A stretch of DNA of 64,000 nt, taken from contig ADNK01001145.1 in the NCBI GenBank assembly GCA_000320545.1, positions 1-64,000 on the forward strand, given 5' to 3'. The notes under the pieces were generated by a model. It ran no database searches. It had not been told where the DNA came from and was given only the letters and a program-made list of their open reading frames with translations. Position 1 is the stretch's first letter. Every line of letters begins with the position of its first letter. The position numbers and the translations under genes are program-made. The stretch is from Bigelowiella natans CCMP2755 (Eukaryota; Cercozoa; Chlorarachniophyceae). Below, one piece after another: positions 9,634 through 21,642 of the stretch.

Positions 9634-12206
9634 GCTGACCAGCGCAGTTCCTTGTCCGAAATTTATTCAGTGCTACTCCATGCCTACTCCTAGCCCCACT
9701 TCACTCTGCTCTCATCTCCTCAAGGGAGGGGAGGAAAGTCGAGATCAGACTTTCCAGTTATTTTGTCGTAACCACTGTCATGAAACACAGGCAATTCATT
9801 CCAAAATTGTTACGATTAGAGCTTTTTTCCCTCTCGAATGCAGCTCGAAGAAGCGACTAAGCGACTCATCGGAACTGCGTGATGTGTCTGGATTGGGTGA
9901 GAACTAAGCACCTGCGACATCACTTGTTCCAGGTCGCATTGAGCTTGTGAAACATGCATGACAGAACTAGGGTTGCAAAGTTCGGTCAACGCTTTGCAGT
10001 CAATCATCATTGTTCATTGTTCATTGTCCATTGCTTTGTCCATTGTTCATTGTTCATTGTTCATTGTTCATTGTTCATTGTTCATTGTCCATTCTTCACC
10101 GCACTGTGGATTGCAGCCTGTCTGTCCGTGGGTTTGACACGTTGGCAAACCTGGACCAGACCTGTCCCAAGCTTGTTGATCTGGACCTCAACCGTGGAGT
10201 CAGGGCTCTGCTGTCCACCAATGGCAACTTGCGTCGCAGGTCTCTTGCCTGTCCATCAAACCTGATGCCCCCACCTCCAAATCAAGAGCTTGGGCTGAGA
10301 GCCGTGTTGGTGGGCCAGCTTCCAGACTGTTTGAACGCCATTCAGATGAGTGGCATGATTGCTCATGTGTGTTGCTGAAACTTCAGTTTCGAGCTGGGAC
10401 TCACGAAACTGAAGAACTCAGAGCTGAAATCCACAACTTGCCCCCCTCGTCCTCGACCTGCCCTCTTTTCGATGTCGGTGTTGTTCAAAGTGTTGACCAC
10501 CTCATCCATCTAGCCATCATTGTGCTCACTTGAATGCTGTGAGAATTCAATTGTTCTCCGGCATCAGAGCATCAGAGCAGCTCTCGGCCCTGCACCTCCT
10601 GTTTTGCTCTTTGTTTTTGCTGATGCTCCTGACTCTGTCAAGACCAGAGTCTTGCTCGGCACCTGTGATGTGTGCACAGCAATGCAATGTGCACGCACGA
10701 CACACACGTGCACACAGCGTGCATGTCACAATGTGTGTGCACACATCACGTGTGCAACACATTGCATGTCCATCATGCCTCCTCGGTCATGGCAGTGCCC
10801 AACATCGATCTTCGTGTGGACGTGGCTGTCGGGAAGTTGCTGCTCAGGATGGATGCTTTGCATCGTCATCGTTTGACAATGGTTTTGGCTGCCAGTTGTG
10901 ATGCATTGTGCATTCAATGTTCAGCATTCGTGCCAATTTGCACGAACCCCGCTAGTTTGCCAGTCAGTCCTCACTGAAGCCAGTTCGAGGCACTGCGTTT
11001 CGCACATTGCAAGTGTCTTGTCACGCTTTGGAAGTGCAGTCAGAGTTTTTCATCATTGTTCTCATTGTTCTCAGAACCTGTCGAGACATCGTGTGCTTGC
11101 GTGGTGCTGACATCAACGAGTCTTAGCGATGCCAGCGATGGCTCGCAATGATTTTTGTTGAGCTGCTGTGTGCACATCCTTGTTTCCCATGAGGTTCTTG
11201 CGCATGTGGTTTTGCATCAATGCTTTGTTCATTGTTCATCGACTGCTGTGCAGCTTTTGCCTCAAATTCATGCATGAGCTCCTGTCCGTAGCAGTGATAA
11301 ATGCAACATTGTGAGAAGCAGAAGGATGTACCAAGAATGCACAGGCAACATGGACACATCTAGACATGGAGGCGATGAGACTGAGAAAAAATTTGAAATC
11401 AGGCCATCATGAGTAGCTAACAGGTCTCATAGGCATGGAAGACATGTGAGATGTGTGTCATCCATCACAGAGTCGGAATTTACCACTTCAAGCAACAATC
11501 CTTTTCCAAAACTTCTTCAAGGTTCTCGCAGCAGCAGCACCTCCCTAGAATGGTCACTCATTAAAACCATGCATCGTAAATGTTGAGCAGCTCCTCTAAT
11601 GATCTACAAGTTACAACCTTGAGAGGAAGTATCTCCCCAGAAGCATCAGCAGCACAGCATGTCTTGTGATTCTGTGTTAGAGCAGGAAATGCACCGCAAC
11701 ATCATCACCCTTTGGAGTCTAATGACAAAAATAGTAAACTCATGCGGGTAAGAATGTCCAAACCCACCACGAGGAGGCTCTTGGTGCTGGCATCTTGTGG
11801 AGCGTCATTCATTGCTGCGTCCATTGTGTGTATGCGAGTATGACCGATGGTTCATCGCGGGATCAGAGATTTAGATTCAAAAACTCTTGTTCTTCCCTCG
11901 TCCAGATGCTGTTGGCATTAGGAAATGATGTGGACACTACGTGACACTGTGTGTACGTAGGATGCATGCTACGCGCAACATACTGTATCTATCATGTTTA
12001 AACGTGCATGCATGCGCGCGCCTACTAATCTTGTCGTGGTCGCGAGAGAGGTCACATCCCATGCATTGCTGAGCCACACTACCTTCTACGCACACCATGC
12101 ACTGTCACATCTGCACGTACACGCACAATTTTCGCCTGGCCTATGACTGTGAGAGGCGTGTTCATTCTACACACATTCCATACTGCTTGCATTGTAGCCG
12201 ATAAAT
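9634..12206. other. Long intergenic region without a convincing gene
   Basis: This 2.6-kb stretch holds ORFs of 60-120 codons on both strands, but none shows a domain or plausible splice chain. Composition is unlike the flanking introns. It lacks dinucleotide microsatellites and is rich in TGCA, CATG, TGTGCA and ATTG words, with a heptamer repeat at 10009-10095. The 10670-10770 stretch is dense in GTGCAC/TGTGCACAC palindromes. I see no RNA gene here. Confidence 0.5.
10009..10095. repeat. Heptamer minisatellite (TTCATTG)n with TCCATTG variants
   Basis: About eleven near-perfect tandem copies of TTCATTG, with interspersed TCCATTG variants and one interruption (CTTTG at about 10034). Isolated GTTCATTG words recur at about 11225-11240, suggesting the surrounding DNA shares the motif. 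Confidence 0.95.
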
Positions 12207-12742
12207 TCATGCTGTACGATTTAAAATGTCATTCGCAATGTGGGCCGCGAGCTCCCGCGATCCTTTTGGAGCGTGGGAATGATCTCCCGTGCGCTCTCCC
12301 CTTCTTAACCTCTCGTCTTTTTCTCTTCGACTACTTCTACTACCATTACTACTACTACTACTACTACTAAAACTATCAGCAGAACACGTTCCAATGCTCT
12401 TTCTTTCCGTCCTGCCGCGCTTTTTTTCCCCACCACCAGCCTCTTCATTGGTCCCCTCGGCCTTGTGCGGCGTTTTGGCATCAGTGTCAACATTGCACGC
12501 AACTGGAGGTGGCTCCTCTGTGGATGCTTTGGCAATGGCCTCGCAGACTAACTTGTTCAAAGCTGTGTGCCGTAAACGAGTGCAATTGAATTGTCTCGCG
12601 ATCTCGAAGATTCCTTTGTATGGTGTGCGAGGGAAGAGTGCATTAAGGTGACAGCATTTGAATGGCGAAACTATTTGAAGGAATATGAAACATAAATAAC
12701 GCTCACAGACGCGCTCGCGCCCCCCCCCCCCCACACACAAGC

Positions 12743-12778
<36 letters not shown>

Positions 12779-13354
12779 TCATATGTGTATTATAGCTCTC
12801 TGCGCTTACTCGGTGCAATCTTCGGAGTGATGTGAGGCCAGATCTCATCCTCCACCAATGCACGCAAACCCTCGATTTGAAACCTACCAACGCGAAAGAC
12901 ATTGAGGCACGAATTCCATAAGACTTCTGTTCAAACGTGCACGATCATCCCATGTAAGACTTAGTTCATAAACAATTCAAAAACAGTAACACTCAGGGCG
13001 TGCCGCCGCGCATTTTCTGTTCATTCCGGATGGAGAGGCCCTTGAAGAAACGACTAACAGACGGGGGGGGGAGGGACGAATTTCTAGTAGAAAAAAAGAA
13101 AACTTTAAAACTTCCTGCGCGGCTGCTACTCTGGACCTGTCGCATAGAATCAGCACATCGACGAGAGCTTTGATGTACTCATGGCGGCGCTCATCGTTCA
13201 TTCCAAGGAACGAATCGCCTATGCGGATGGAGCTGCTACTGGTTCTTCTGCTACTGTTGATGCCGGGTCGCTTCTGCTGAGTAGATAATCGCTCATATTC
13301 AGTACCAACATGAGAAAAAGCATATGTAATTACATATGATAGAGCGAGCGAGCG

Positions 13355-13403
<49 letters not shown>

Positions 13404-14253
13404 ACGGCAAGTGGAAAGAGACAACGATAACGTGAAATAGGGAGGAGCGGGAGAGCGGGGAGAACGACGAAACTCGAGTGAGTACACACGCACGTTTGCC
13501 ATAGATCCAGTGCGGTAGAGATTTTCTATACGCAGCTTATTCCTCGCTGTCTTGAAGGAGACTAAATTGACAGGTGAGTGACTCGCCGCCTTCGCCTTTG
13601 CCTCCCCCGAGGCTCCTCCTGACGAATTAACGTCTTCCTCTTTGCGTGGGTGGGGAGGCGATGGCGGATCGCTATCCGCGCTGCCTCGATTGTTCTCGTT
13701 GCTGCTGCTACCCCCCATATCTACAGCAGTCGCGCTGTTAAGAGGGGGGGGAGGGCCTTGTTGCTCGCTCTCCTCCTCCTCCTCCTCCTCCTCCTCCTCC
13801 TCCTCCTTATTCGGCAGTGATGACCGGGATGATGACGCCAAGGAAGAAGGAGAATGAGGAGTGGGGCGAGGAGGAGATGGCGACGTCAGCGGCGAAGACG
13901 CGGCGGTGGTTGTCTTCGCAAGAACACACCATCGAGGATTTCGTGTTATTGAGAGCTCTTCGCTGCCGCCCCCCCCCTCCCGCTTCCGGTCACTTCTGTT
14001 CCTGAACTTCGCGGGAGGGGCTCTAGTATCGCGAAGGGGCCGCTGAGCTCCACGAGAATGTGCCTCCAACGGATCTCTGCCGCGAACGCTTTCTCGCGGT
14101 AAGTCGCCGCAGTGAAGGAAATGAACGATGGTCACGAGCTGCTCGTAACTCACGTGGGGGAAACGAATTTCCTGAATTTTAGTAGCAATTATCGGCACGT
14201 TGTTGGTAGCAACACGCGACGCCAGTCGGGGATAAGAATACGATTCGAAGTCG

Positions 14254-14295
<42 letters not shown>

Positions 14296-15345
14296 ATATA
14301 GAGCTCTTCTCTGTCTTCTTCTTCTTCTTCTTCTTCTTCTTCTTCTTCTTCTCACCGAGGAGACTGCTTCTCGCATCTTTGACTGGAACATCTTTTGGAA
14401 GTATGCGCTGCGCCACGATAGAATCTCTCTCGAAGCCATCACGTAGCCTTTGCCGTCACTACGCACATATTCCGTGACAAACAACAGCGCGACGGTTACA
14501 AGAACACCATGCGGAGAAGCGATCTCTCCACATTTTAGTAAAATGCATAAACATAGTAGACACACGCTCTTCCCATGCGTGCTTCAACCCCCCCCCCCAT
14601 CCCTCCCATCTGGGATAAAACCTTGCAATGAGCTTCACGGTGTGGGGGCTAGTCTTCATGGCGCCTACGTCGGCTGTTGTACCCCTCTCTGCCTCTCGCA
14701 TATTATCACAGGATGAATCCGACAGGTAACCAGAGAGATCTCTGCAAAGTGTGTTTTTGGCTGGAAAGCAAGGGGGGGGGCATACACCACCGCGCACAAC
14801 GCTCATCTTTATGTACTTCCAACAGCCGCCTTTTCGATCCACCTACGCATTTACACACACCCCTGTTAGTGACCCTCATCTCGCCGATGATTTCATCGCA
14901 AACACGATAACAGTAGCCCTTTCGTGAGCGCCGGGAAAAACTGTTTATTCCCTGACATTTGCAAGAGCGATAGTAGCTTTGCAACGATTCTCTTTTTTCT
15001 TGTATGACGCTTGTTTTGACTTCAAACAAGACACAAAAACGCATTGGCAGATAACACGCGCGCGCGCGCGCGCGCACACACACACACACATACGCACATA
15101 CACACACACACACAAATGCTACATCATACACATGCAATCACCGTATATAGTCCTGGCTTTGGCAGCTTGCCTCTCTCGCGGCACCCTCCAAAAATACCGA
15201 CCGTGTACTTCAGCTTTGATGGCGATGATGACGATGGTGATGACGTAGGAGAGGAGGAGGAAGACGTCCTTCTCTTGGTTGCGCTGCTTTGTTTGTCGCA
15301 CTTCGATATGAACATCGTGTGAAGATACCTGTTAATGTGCGAGAA

Positions 15346-15405
<60 letters not shown>

Positions 15406-15982
15406 CGAGAGAAGAGGGCCAATGTCGGATAGTAACAGCAGCAAGCAAAACAGACTTCAAGTGCATACACACACACACACACAATCTCGCGCATATGTAA
15501 AACATTCAGATAATTTTGGTATTTGGCGGTGTGCGTGTGCGTTAGAGGCGCAGTGTGCGCTCATTCCCACGTAAATATGCCATGCAGTCATTTACGTCTA
15601 CAACAACAACAATAACAACAACTTTTACTACCACAACTCCTATTACTACGACACTCCTCCTCCTCCTCCTACTACTACTACTAGTACTGCTATGAGTAGA
15701 TGTATCGCTAATAGGCCTTAACATGGCCTTCTTCAAAGTCACCTTGCCACATCCCCATTACGCTGGATATCAGGTGTAAACCATGTCGCCTCGTAGTAGC
15801 CCCGGCCGTTTCCCCCGTCCGGCGCGCGCGACGTGGAGACCATGGAGCTCTTCCCCTCCTCCCCGTCTTGAGCCTGGGAGGGGGGCGGGCTCGCGGCGGG
15901 AGTGAAGTTGAGGATCTGGACCTTGCCGAAGACGTATTGCTTCCTCTTTGTTCTCGGCGTGAGCACTCCTACACAAGCAAGA

Positions 15983-16020
<38 letters not shown>

Positions 16021-16286
16021 CATAAATATATTATGTATATGAAATAAAACACAGAACACAGAGATCGAAGAGGTCGAAGGGTGAGCGCAGTGTAGGTGGG
16101 GGGGAGGGGGGACAAGGGGCCTACCTCCCATTGTGACGATTTGATTCGAGTTGGGAAGAGCCACTGCAGAGTGGTGCATTCTGGCAGGGGGACGCGACGG
16201 AGTTAACGCCGCGAGCATCGTGGATGAATTCGGAGAGGGTATCACCGACGGAACTACCAACCTCCATACCTTCAAGATGTGATTTC

Positions 16287-16365
<79 letters not shown>

Positions 16366-19337
16366 GTAAAGGCGGACGGGAGGTGGGGGGGGGGGAGAGG
16401 GGAGAGTGAGTGGGATGGATGGAGCACATTATATTCAGTACGGCACATGCAGAATGACAGCAATGGTATGCTATTATACCCAGATGACAGCAAAGATTAC
16501 TCACATACACACATCGCCAAAACTCCTTCCTAGCAGCGGCGCGTGGCATCGTACCTCAAGCGCACGGTCAAACACGTACACATCGAAACTATGGCCGTTC
16601 GCATGCCCTGGCGTGACCTGCCCCCCCAGCACAACCAAGCTATCCAAGGCTGGCAAATACGTCGCGGTGTGGCCGAAGCGGGGGGAGGGCCGGAGGGAGT
16701 CGCCGCGCGGCTCTACCAGCCGCCATTTCCGCGACGTCAGGCAGAACTCCCATAAATCCCCAAGGCAAACGCCTCGTGAGCCTCTGCCCCCAAAGATCAA
16801 AACCTTGTCAGTTCCGTCGATGAATGTCGCTGTATGTCTATGCCGTGCGCATGGTGTGGGACCACCCTTGACCTACGGTAGGAAGGGGAGGGGGGGGGGG
16901 GGGGGGGGGGGAGAATGGGGGTTAGGGTTTGGAGAGGGGAGAGCAGGATAAGAACGTATTTTGCCATTGCTATGGCGACGATTAGAACCAACGCAAATCA
17001 TCATGCAACGTTCACCACCTCCGGCCTTGGAGAAACCTTCTCCCACATCATCATCCTCCCCAGATGCAGCATCCACATGTCCGAAGAGCAGAAGCTGTCC
17101 GTACCCCCCCCAAAGGACCACACGGCCTCGTTGGCGTAGAAGGAGGCATGGAAACATAAGCACTCAGGCATACTCGCTGCTGCGTTGCTGCTAAAGGTTT
17201 CCTTTCCTTCCGTACTAGTGGTTCTATTCCTTTCGTCAGCATTCTCCGCATTCGCGTCACTGTCATCGCCATCTCCAAATCGCGTGTCTTGTGCAGCGTT
17301 TGAGCCGTCGCCGTCACCCGTCCCAGCCCTGTGGCAGCAAGCATCGTATGAATGCAATATTCGCGCAGAGAGAGAAGAATACAGCGCATTCGACATACAT
17401 GCACACACGCACGCACGCACACACGCACACGAGGGCACTTAGTTGCGATGAATATTCATGCGTCTCCGCCTCTACGGAAACTACAGCTCGCCTGACCCTT
17501 TCGTCTCTCCTCCTCCTCCTCGTCCTCCTTCTCCTCCTCCTCTTCCTCCTCGGCGCTCCTCATGCCCTCCCCCGCTCTTCTTATTCTTCTTCTTCTTCTT
17601 CCATCCTCGGGACGGCTTTGAGGAGGAGAACGGCCTCGTGGGAAGCAACCACCATTTCCCCGAGTTGAGCTGCAAGACAGGGATCACGCTAAGATCCACC
17701 GGTCCCCCAAGAGAGGGCTCAAAGCCTCCAATCACGTACCCCCGCTCTCCAACCATCACTAGCGTGTGCCCGCGACGTTGCAGCGCAGCGGCGGAAGGGG
17801 GGGGCGATGCGGATGACGGCTGGTTTGCCGCCTCGTGGACGCTGCTGCGTTCGGCTCTGGCGCTATGCCGCCCCTCCCCTTCGCCCCTCTCCGCGTCATC
17901 GTCGATAACGAGAGACGAGCGATATACTCTCATCTCGGTGCCTTCGCGCTCCGTGCCGCGGGCCTCTTTGCCACGGGCTCTCATGCCGACGTAATCCCGG
18001 ATTCGGTTGCTGATTGACGTTTTGACGTCAGATACAGAGGGAGACGCCGGGTCATCGTTTCGGCTGACGGTGCTGATGGCGCTGCTGGCCTGGGCTGCTG
18101 TGGATCTCTTATTCTCTCTCCCGCGGTTGTTCAAGGATGTGAGAGGGGAGGATGGATAGGCAATCTCAGTGCGGCTGAGGAAATCAATAGCGACCTGTAT
18201 AGCAAGAGGAAGAAGAAGAAGAAGAAGGAGAAGACGAGGAAGAAGAAGAGACCGTTTTTAAACGAAGAGTGATCAGCATCGCTGCTGAATGTAATCTCCT
18301 ACAAATACAACTATCAAAGCGAGCAGCCGCCATTAAGGACGTGTGTGTGTGTGTGTGTGTGTGTGTGGGTTTGTTTTGCTGATTTTCACCTTCTCCATGT
18401 CTGTTGCTCCGATCTCCCTCGCCATTGCCAGCAAAGCAGGAGCCTCGGCAAGATTCAACCTCGTTTCAAGCAGCCAGCACTCCACCAGTCTCGAGAGTCC
18501 TCCCAACCCAACGCGCTTCGCGCAGAGGCAGAGCTGCACGATGGGTGATGGCGAATGCGCCCAAACGCCTGGGACGAACAAGTCTCCGGAGCAAAGATAG
18601 CCGAGGATTACGCGCACTCCTGTAAGGTCAATGCCTGGAACGACTACGGAGATAATTGCGTTGCTGCAACCATCGCGGCCGTTTGCCTGGTCGGGCAGGT
18701 CTTCCTCCGGCTCCTCGTCATCATCAAGGCTGCGGATTCTGTTCATAGAGGAGGAGGACGTATCGGCAGCGCCTACCGCCCTCTTCTTCGGACCGGGCCG
18801 TGAGGCTACTGGCGAGGAGGACAAAGAGTGCGGATTGCCGACGCTCTGCTTCTCAGCTTTCGCGTCTGGCTCCTCCTCTCCCCCCTTTGCCTTTTCGTCG
18901 CCGTCGTTGATGCGCGACGCTTGTTGCGAGAACCACGGCCATCTCGCCCTCAGGATCTCGGCGCTGCACAACACATAGCTGCGCGGGTATGCTGAGGAGG
19001 AAGAGCGGCTGGGGGGGGGGGCTTCACGTTTGGCGCTGAGCTCCGGTACCAGCTTCGCAATGGAAGAAGCGGTTCTGTGGTGGGGGGAGTGGCATTTTGA
19101 TGAAGAGGGGGAGGAGGAGTGCGGGAACTCAGAGGGGGGCGATGGCCTTTGTACAAGATCCGCTATCCGATTTTGAGGTGAGAGGGGGGGCGGCTGGATG
19201 GATAATGCCGAGTCGGACGTAAGCGCCCCTCGGAGGATGTCGTCACCTAGATCGAACGTGTGCCGCGCTACCGGACAACGGGGGGGGGTGAGAAGCTCCC
19301 CATCATGATCCCTGTGTTGGGCCAAAACACAGAACAC
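12207..19337 (-). CDS. BTB-BACK-Kelch-BTB protein
   Basis: A large multi-exon gene read down the minus strand. The first BTB/BACK unit lies at 19337-18340: YVLCSAEILRARWPWFSQQ, a long low-complexity insert, then VVVPGIDLTGVRVILGYLC and LNLAEAPALLAMAREIGA. It splices to VAIDFLSRTEIAYP in the exon that begins near 18195. That same exon runs into the first Kelch blade (RRGHTLVMVGERGYVIGG, near 17770). Further blades follow: EAVWSFGGG near 17110, RHTATFIDGTDKVLIFGG near 16810, RFGHTATYLPALDSLVVLGG near 16660 and RMHHSAVALPNSNQIVTMGG near 16150. A second BTB lies at about 14540-14090 (MASREILSWRSAYFQKMF, then IRFPHVSYEQLVTIVHFL). BACK-like helices end the protein (IEGLRALVEDEIW, IFEIARQFNCTRLRH). 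Such proteins are usually substrate adaptors for cullin-3 ubiquitin ligases, which is the likely role. Microsatellites fill the introns. The true start may lie upstream of 19337. Confidence 0.75.
13347..13401. repeat. (GA)n microsatellite, CT on the gene's sense strand
   Basis: A tract of about 24 GA units follows a short GAGC repeat. It lies in an intron of the minus-strand BTB-Kelch gene, so the transcript carries (CU)n. Confidence 0.95.
14255..14353. repeat. (TA)n and (TTC)n tracts
   Basis: A TA tract (about 14257-14288) and a TTC tract (about 14316-14352) interrupt the second BTB domain region of the minus-strand gene, between its two BTB exons. The TTC tract reads as polylysine or polyarginine in false ORFs. 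Confidence 0.95.
15345..15412. repeat. (GA)n microsatellite
   Basis: A near-pure GA tract in an intron of the BTB-Kelch gene, between the Kelch and second BTB exons; sense strand (CT)n. A GC/AC tract lies nearby at about 15057-15114. Confidence 0.95.
16294..16362. repeat. (TA)n-(GA)n microsatellite
   Basis: A TA tract (about 16297-16326) joins a GA tract (about 16327-16362) in an intron between Kelch exons. On the sense strand this reads CT then TA. Confidence 0.95.
16889..16911. repeat. Poly-G tract
   Basis: About 22 consecutive G, that is poly-C on the sense strand of the BTB-Kelch gene, in the intron just upstream of a Kelch exon. Similar C-rich runs precede several acceptors in this window. 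Confidence 0.9.
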
Positions 19338-19373
19338 ATTTGAATTATATAAATAATCATAAATACATTTATA

Positions 19374-19408
<35 letters not shown>

Positions 19409-19586
19409 CCCACTTCGCATTACTACTGCTACTGTCACTAGTACTAGGACTACTACAGTTACTGAATGAAAGGTTCAGGCATCAGCGGTAAGCATCTCGC
19501 TTTCATTCTCTTCTAGTTTTGGCTTCGTCCCCCCATCTTCCCCGGCGTCACAACCACCACCACCACCACCATCACCATCATCATTA

Positions 19587-21228
19587 TCACCACACTTTTC
19601 TTCTTATTGCTACTCGATGAAACAAAAGCAGCGAGTACCTTGACCAGTCGAGCAGCACAATCTCATAGGGGTCGCTCATCTGCCTGTAGCACACCAGGAC
19701 GGCGTGTATGTGCTCGAGGGTTGGATGGCCTCGGAGAGACTGAATGAAGAGGGAGGGGTGTCGCTTTCGAGGGTAGATGCGAGGTGCGTAGGAGAGTCTC
19801 CCCGTCGCTGCATCGCATAGGTACAAATGGTCGTCATTCGAGCTGCCGGAGATGATACTGTTCCCGCTCGCAGTGTAGTAGGAACGCGTGTAGTTGTGAG
19901 ATGAGCCCGTCTCTTGAATTGCAAATTTCAACGGCCGCCGGGGCGTTGGCGCTCGCCTTCGCCCGGTTGAGGACGCCTTGTTGTGGTTGTAATGGCGGAC
20001 CATTGTGAAGGGGAGCTGGCAGACGTCGTTGTCCACAGCGCTGAGGAGGAATGTAGAGTCGTCCGGGGAGAACGACACGGTGACGATTGGCCGCTGCGCG
20101 GTGTGCTCGAAGAGTGTTGCAACGGACGCGCGGGCGCGGAGGTCCCATAGCTTTGCTCTGCAGTCGAGCGAGCACGACAGCATGATCTATTGAAAAGTTC
20201 AGTGAGCTTAGTTAGTACAATCGTACCGTAGGCATAAATGGGGAGCCACCTGGGGCATTGTGTTGGAGAATTTGCAGATGTTCACGTATCCGTTGTGCGC
20301 GTCTTTGAGCTCCCGATGTAGCCTGCCCTCTTGGAGGTCCATAATATGGATGCTAGAGGAAAGACCGTTTGCCACGAACCACGTATCGTCCGCGTTCGTA
20401 TTGACGCTATTCGTGTCCTGATGTGTTACACGTTAGCGCCGTGAGGGTGGGGAGAATGCCACTGATGTAGCCACTGTTATTACCAGGATTTTCATGACGA
20501 CTAGGGAATAAACAACGACGGAAACAAACAGGAAGAAAAGAGCAGGGAGCGCGAGGAAGGACGACGCTACCGAAGAGCACAAGTGTTCAGAGGGTCTTTC
20601 ACACTTGTGCCTCGAAGCATTAGCACAAGCACGGCTCCCTAAAGAGTAGAAGTGTGTATCTTCGCGGGTTTACCTGGATCACCGGGAAGCGATGCGCAAT
20701 CGACAGCGTGGAAGATAGCTCAGTGTGCAACAGTGATGGAACGCCGGCGCTGGAGCAGGTTAATATGAGGTTTCTATGCTTCCGAAGCCAGGAGAGGCTC
20801 ATGATGCTGTGGTCTTCTTCAGATTGCTTAATACACGCGCCCACTTGGTTCTTCATCCAGTCGACGAGTACCACTTCGCCAGAGCATGTTCCTATCGCCA
20901 TTACAGCCCTGTCCCTGGTCACGTAGCAAGCAGTCAAAACCGATTTTACCCCCCCCGGTCAAGGGAATAGATTCGAAAATTGGTGAGAAGAGGTTAGTGG
21001 CTAGATCATTTCCGGTGCTGCTAGTTAAATGGCTGTATCCCGGCGAGTTGGCTCGACAGATTTCAAAGCTGGCAAGCTGTCAAGACGAAATTCACACCTG
21101 TTGAACTCAAATTGGCGCGGCTGTAGCCCGTTCATTTTGAGGGGCAGGGCATGATACGAGGCAGTGCGCCATCGTCCCCACTCATTGAAGGGCTTGGGAA
21201 GGGGCGCCCTGTCCATCAGCGAAGCCAT
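19587..21228 (-). CDS. WD40-repeat protein of a plant/protist-type family
   Basis: Multi-exon WD40 propeller protein. Exon 1 (21228-21098) begins MASLMDRAPLPKPFNEWGRW and ends PRQFEFN. The next exon (about 20960-20670) carries VMAIGTCSGEVVLVDW and IMSLSWLRKHRNLILTCSS. Another (about 20420-20252) carries WFVANGLSSSIHIMDLQ and HNGYVNICKFSNTMP. The last large exon (from about 20185) carries MLSCSLDCRAKLWDLRA, FSPDDSTFLLSAVDNDV, NYTRSYYTASGNSIISGSS and SLFIQSLRGHP. These match a WD40 family I know from plants and protists, whose members include DDB1-CUL4-linked proteins; I cannot name the exact member. A short 3' exon below 19640 is probable, because the frame continues past a GT donor at LLDWSR. 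The U2 snRNA lies about 200 bases upstream on the same strand. Confidence 0.8.
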
Positions 21229-21429
21229 CGCAGGGCTGGCCTACGACTCGTAGCTGAGATCAGGCCTCATTCTCCTTGTGGGGCGATGAGTGAATTCACG
21301 TTGTATTTGTTGTGAGTATTGCGGGAATTCTTTTTGGGTAATTTCGCGTGTAATTCTCACTACAGATTGAAAGCAAGATGGATGTAGATCTAGATCTAGT
21401 AGCGTAAAGACAATAAGACAGATAATTAA

Positions 21430-21642
21430 GGTTGTTCTGGGGGTACCCGTAGGTACCAGCAGCACTCGGTTGAAAGGTGCAAGACCGAGGCCACTTACGA
21501 GAAGGCCATAGCAAGCTATGGTGGCTCCTCACGGCTCAAAAATAAGTTTAATCTTGAAGCGACCCAGTGGGCCGCGTATCAGAGATTAAGCTGATAAGAA
21601 CAGATACTACACTTGATCTTAGCCAAAAGGCCGAGAAGGTAT
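21430..21642 (-). ncRNA. U2 spliceosomal snRNA
   Basis: The minus strand from 21642 begins ATACCTTCTCGGCCTTTTGG and continues GCTAAGATCAAGTGTAGTAT, the nearly invariant 5' end of U2. It includes the GTAGTA branch-point recognition sequence and stem-loop I/IIa sequences (CTGTTCTTATCAGCTTAAT). Further down are a uridine-rich Sm-type site (TTATTTTTGA, about 21543-21534), stem-loop III (CCATAGCTTGCTATGG) and stem-loop IV (CTGGTACCTACGGGTACCCC), both with perfect stems. The length of about 213 bases is normal for U2. The 3' end is placed just after stem-loop IV and is uncertain by a few bases. U2 pairs with the intron branch point in the spliceosome, in keeping with the heavy intron load here. I see no obvious plant-type upstream element. 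Confidence 0.97.

Noticed and set aside
10009-10095. Heptamer repeat as an internal telomere
   Set aside because: TTCATTG lacks the G-rich strand of known telomere repeats and sits far from either window edge.
9634-12206. Several 60-120-codon Cys/His-rich ORFs as possible genes
   Set aside because: They come from TGCA/GTGCAC-rich non-coding sequence on both strands and show no splice chain or family pattern.
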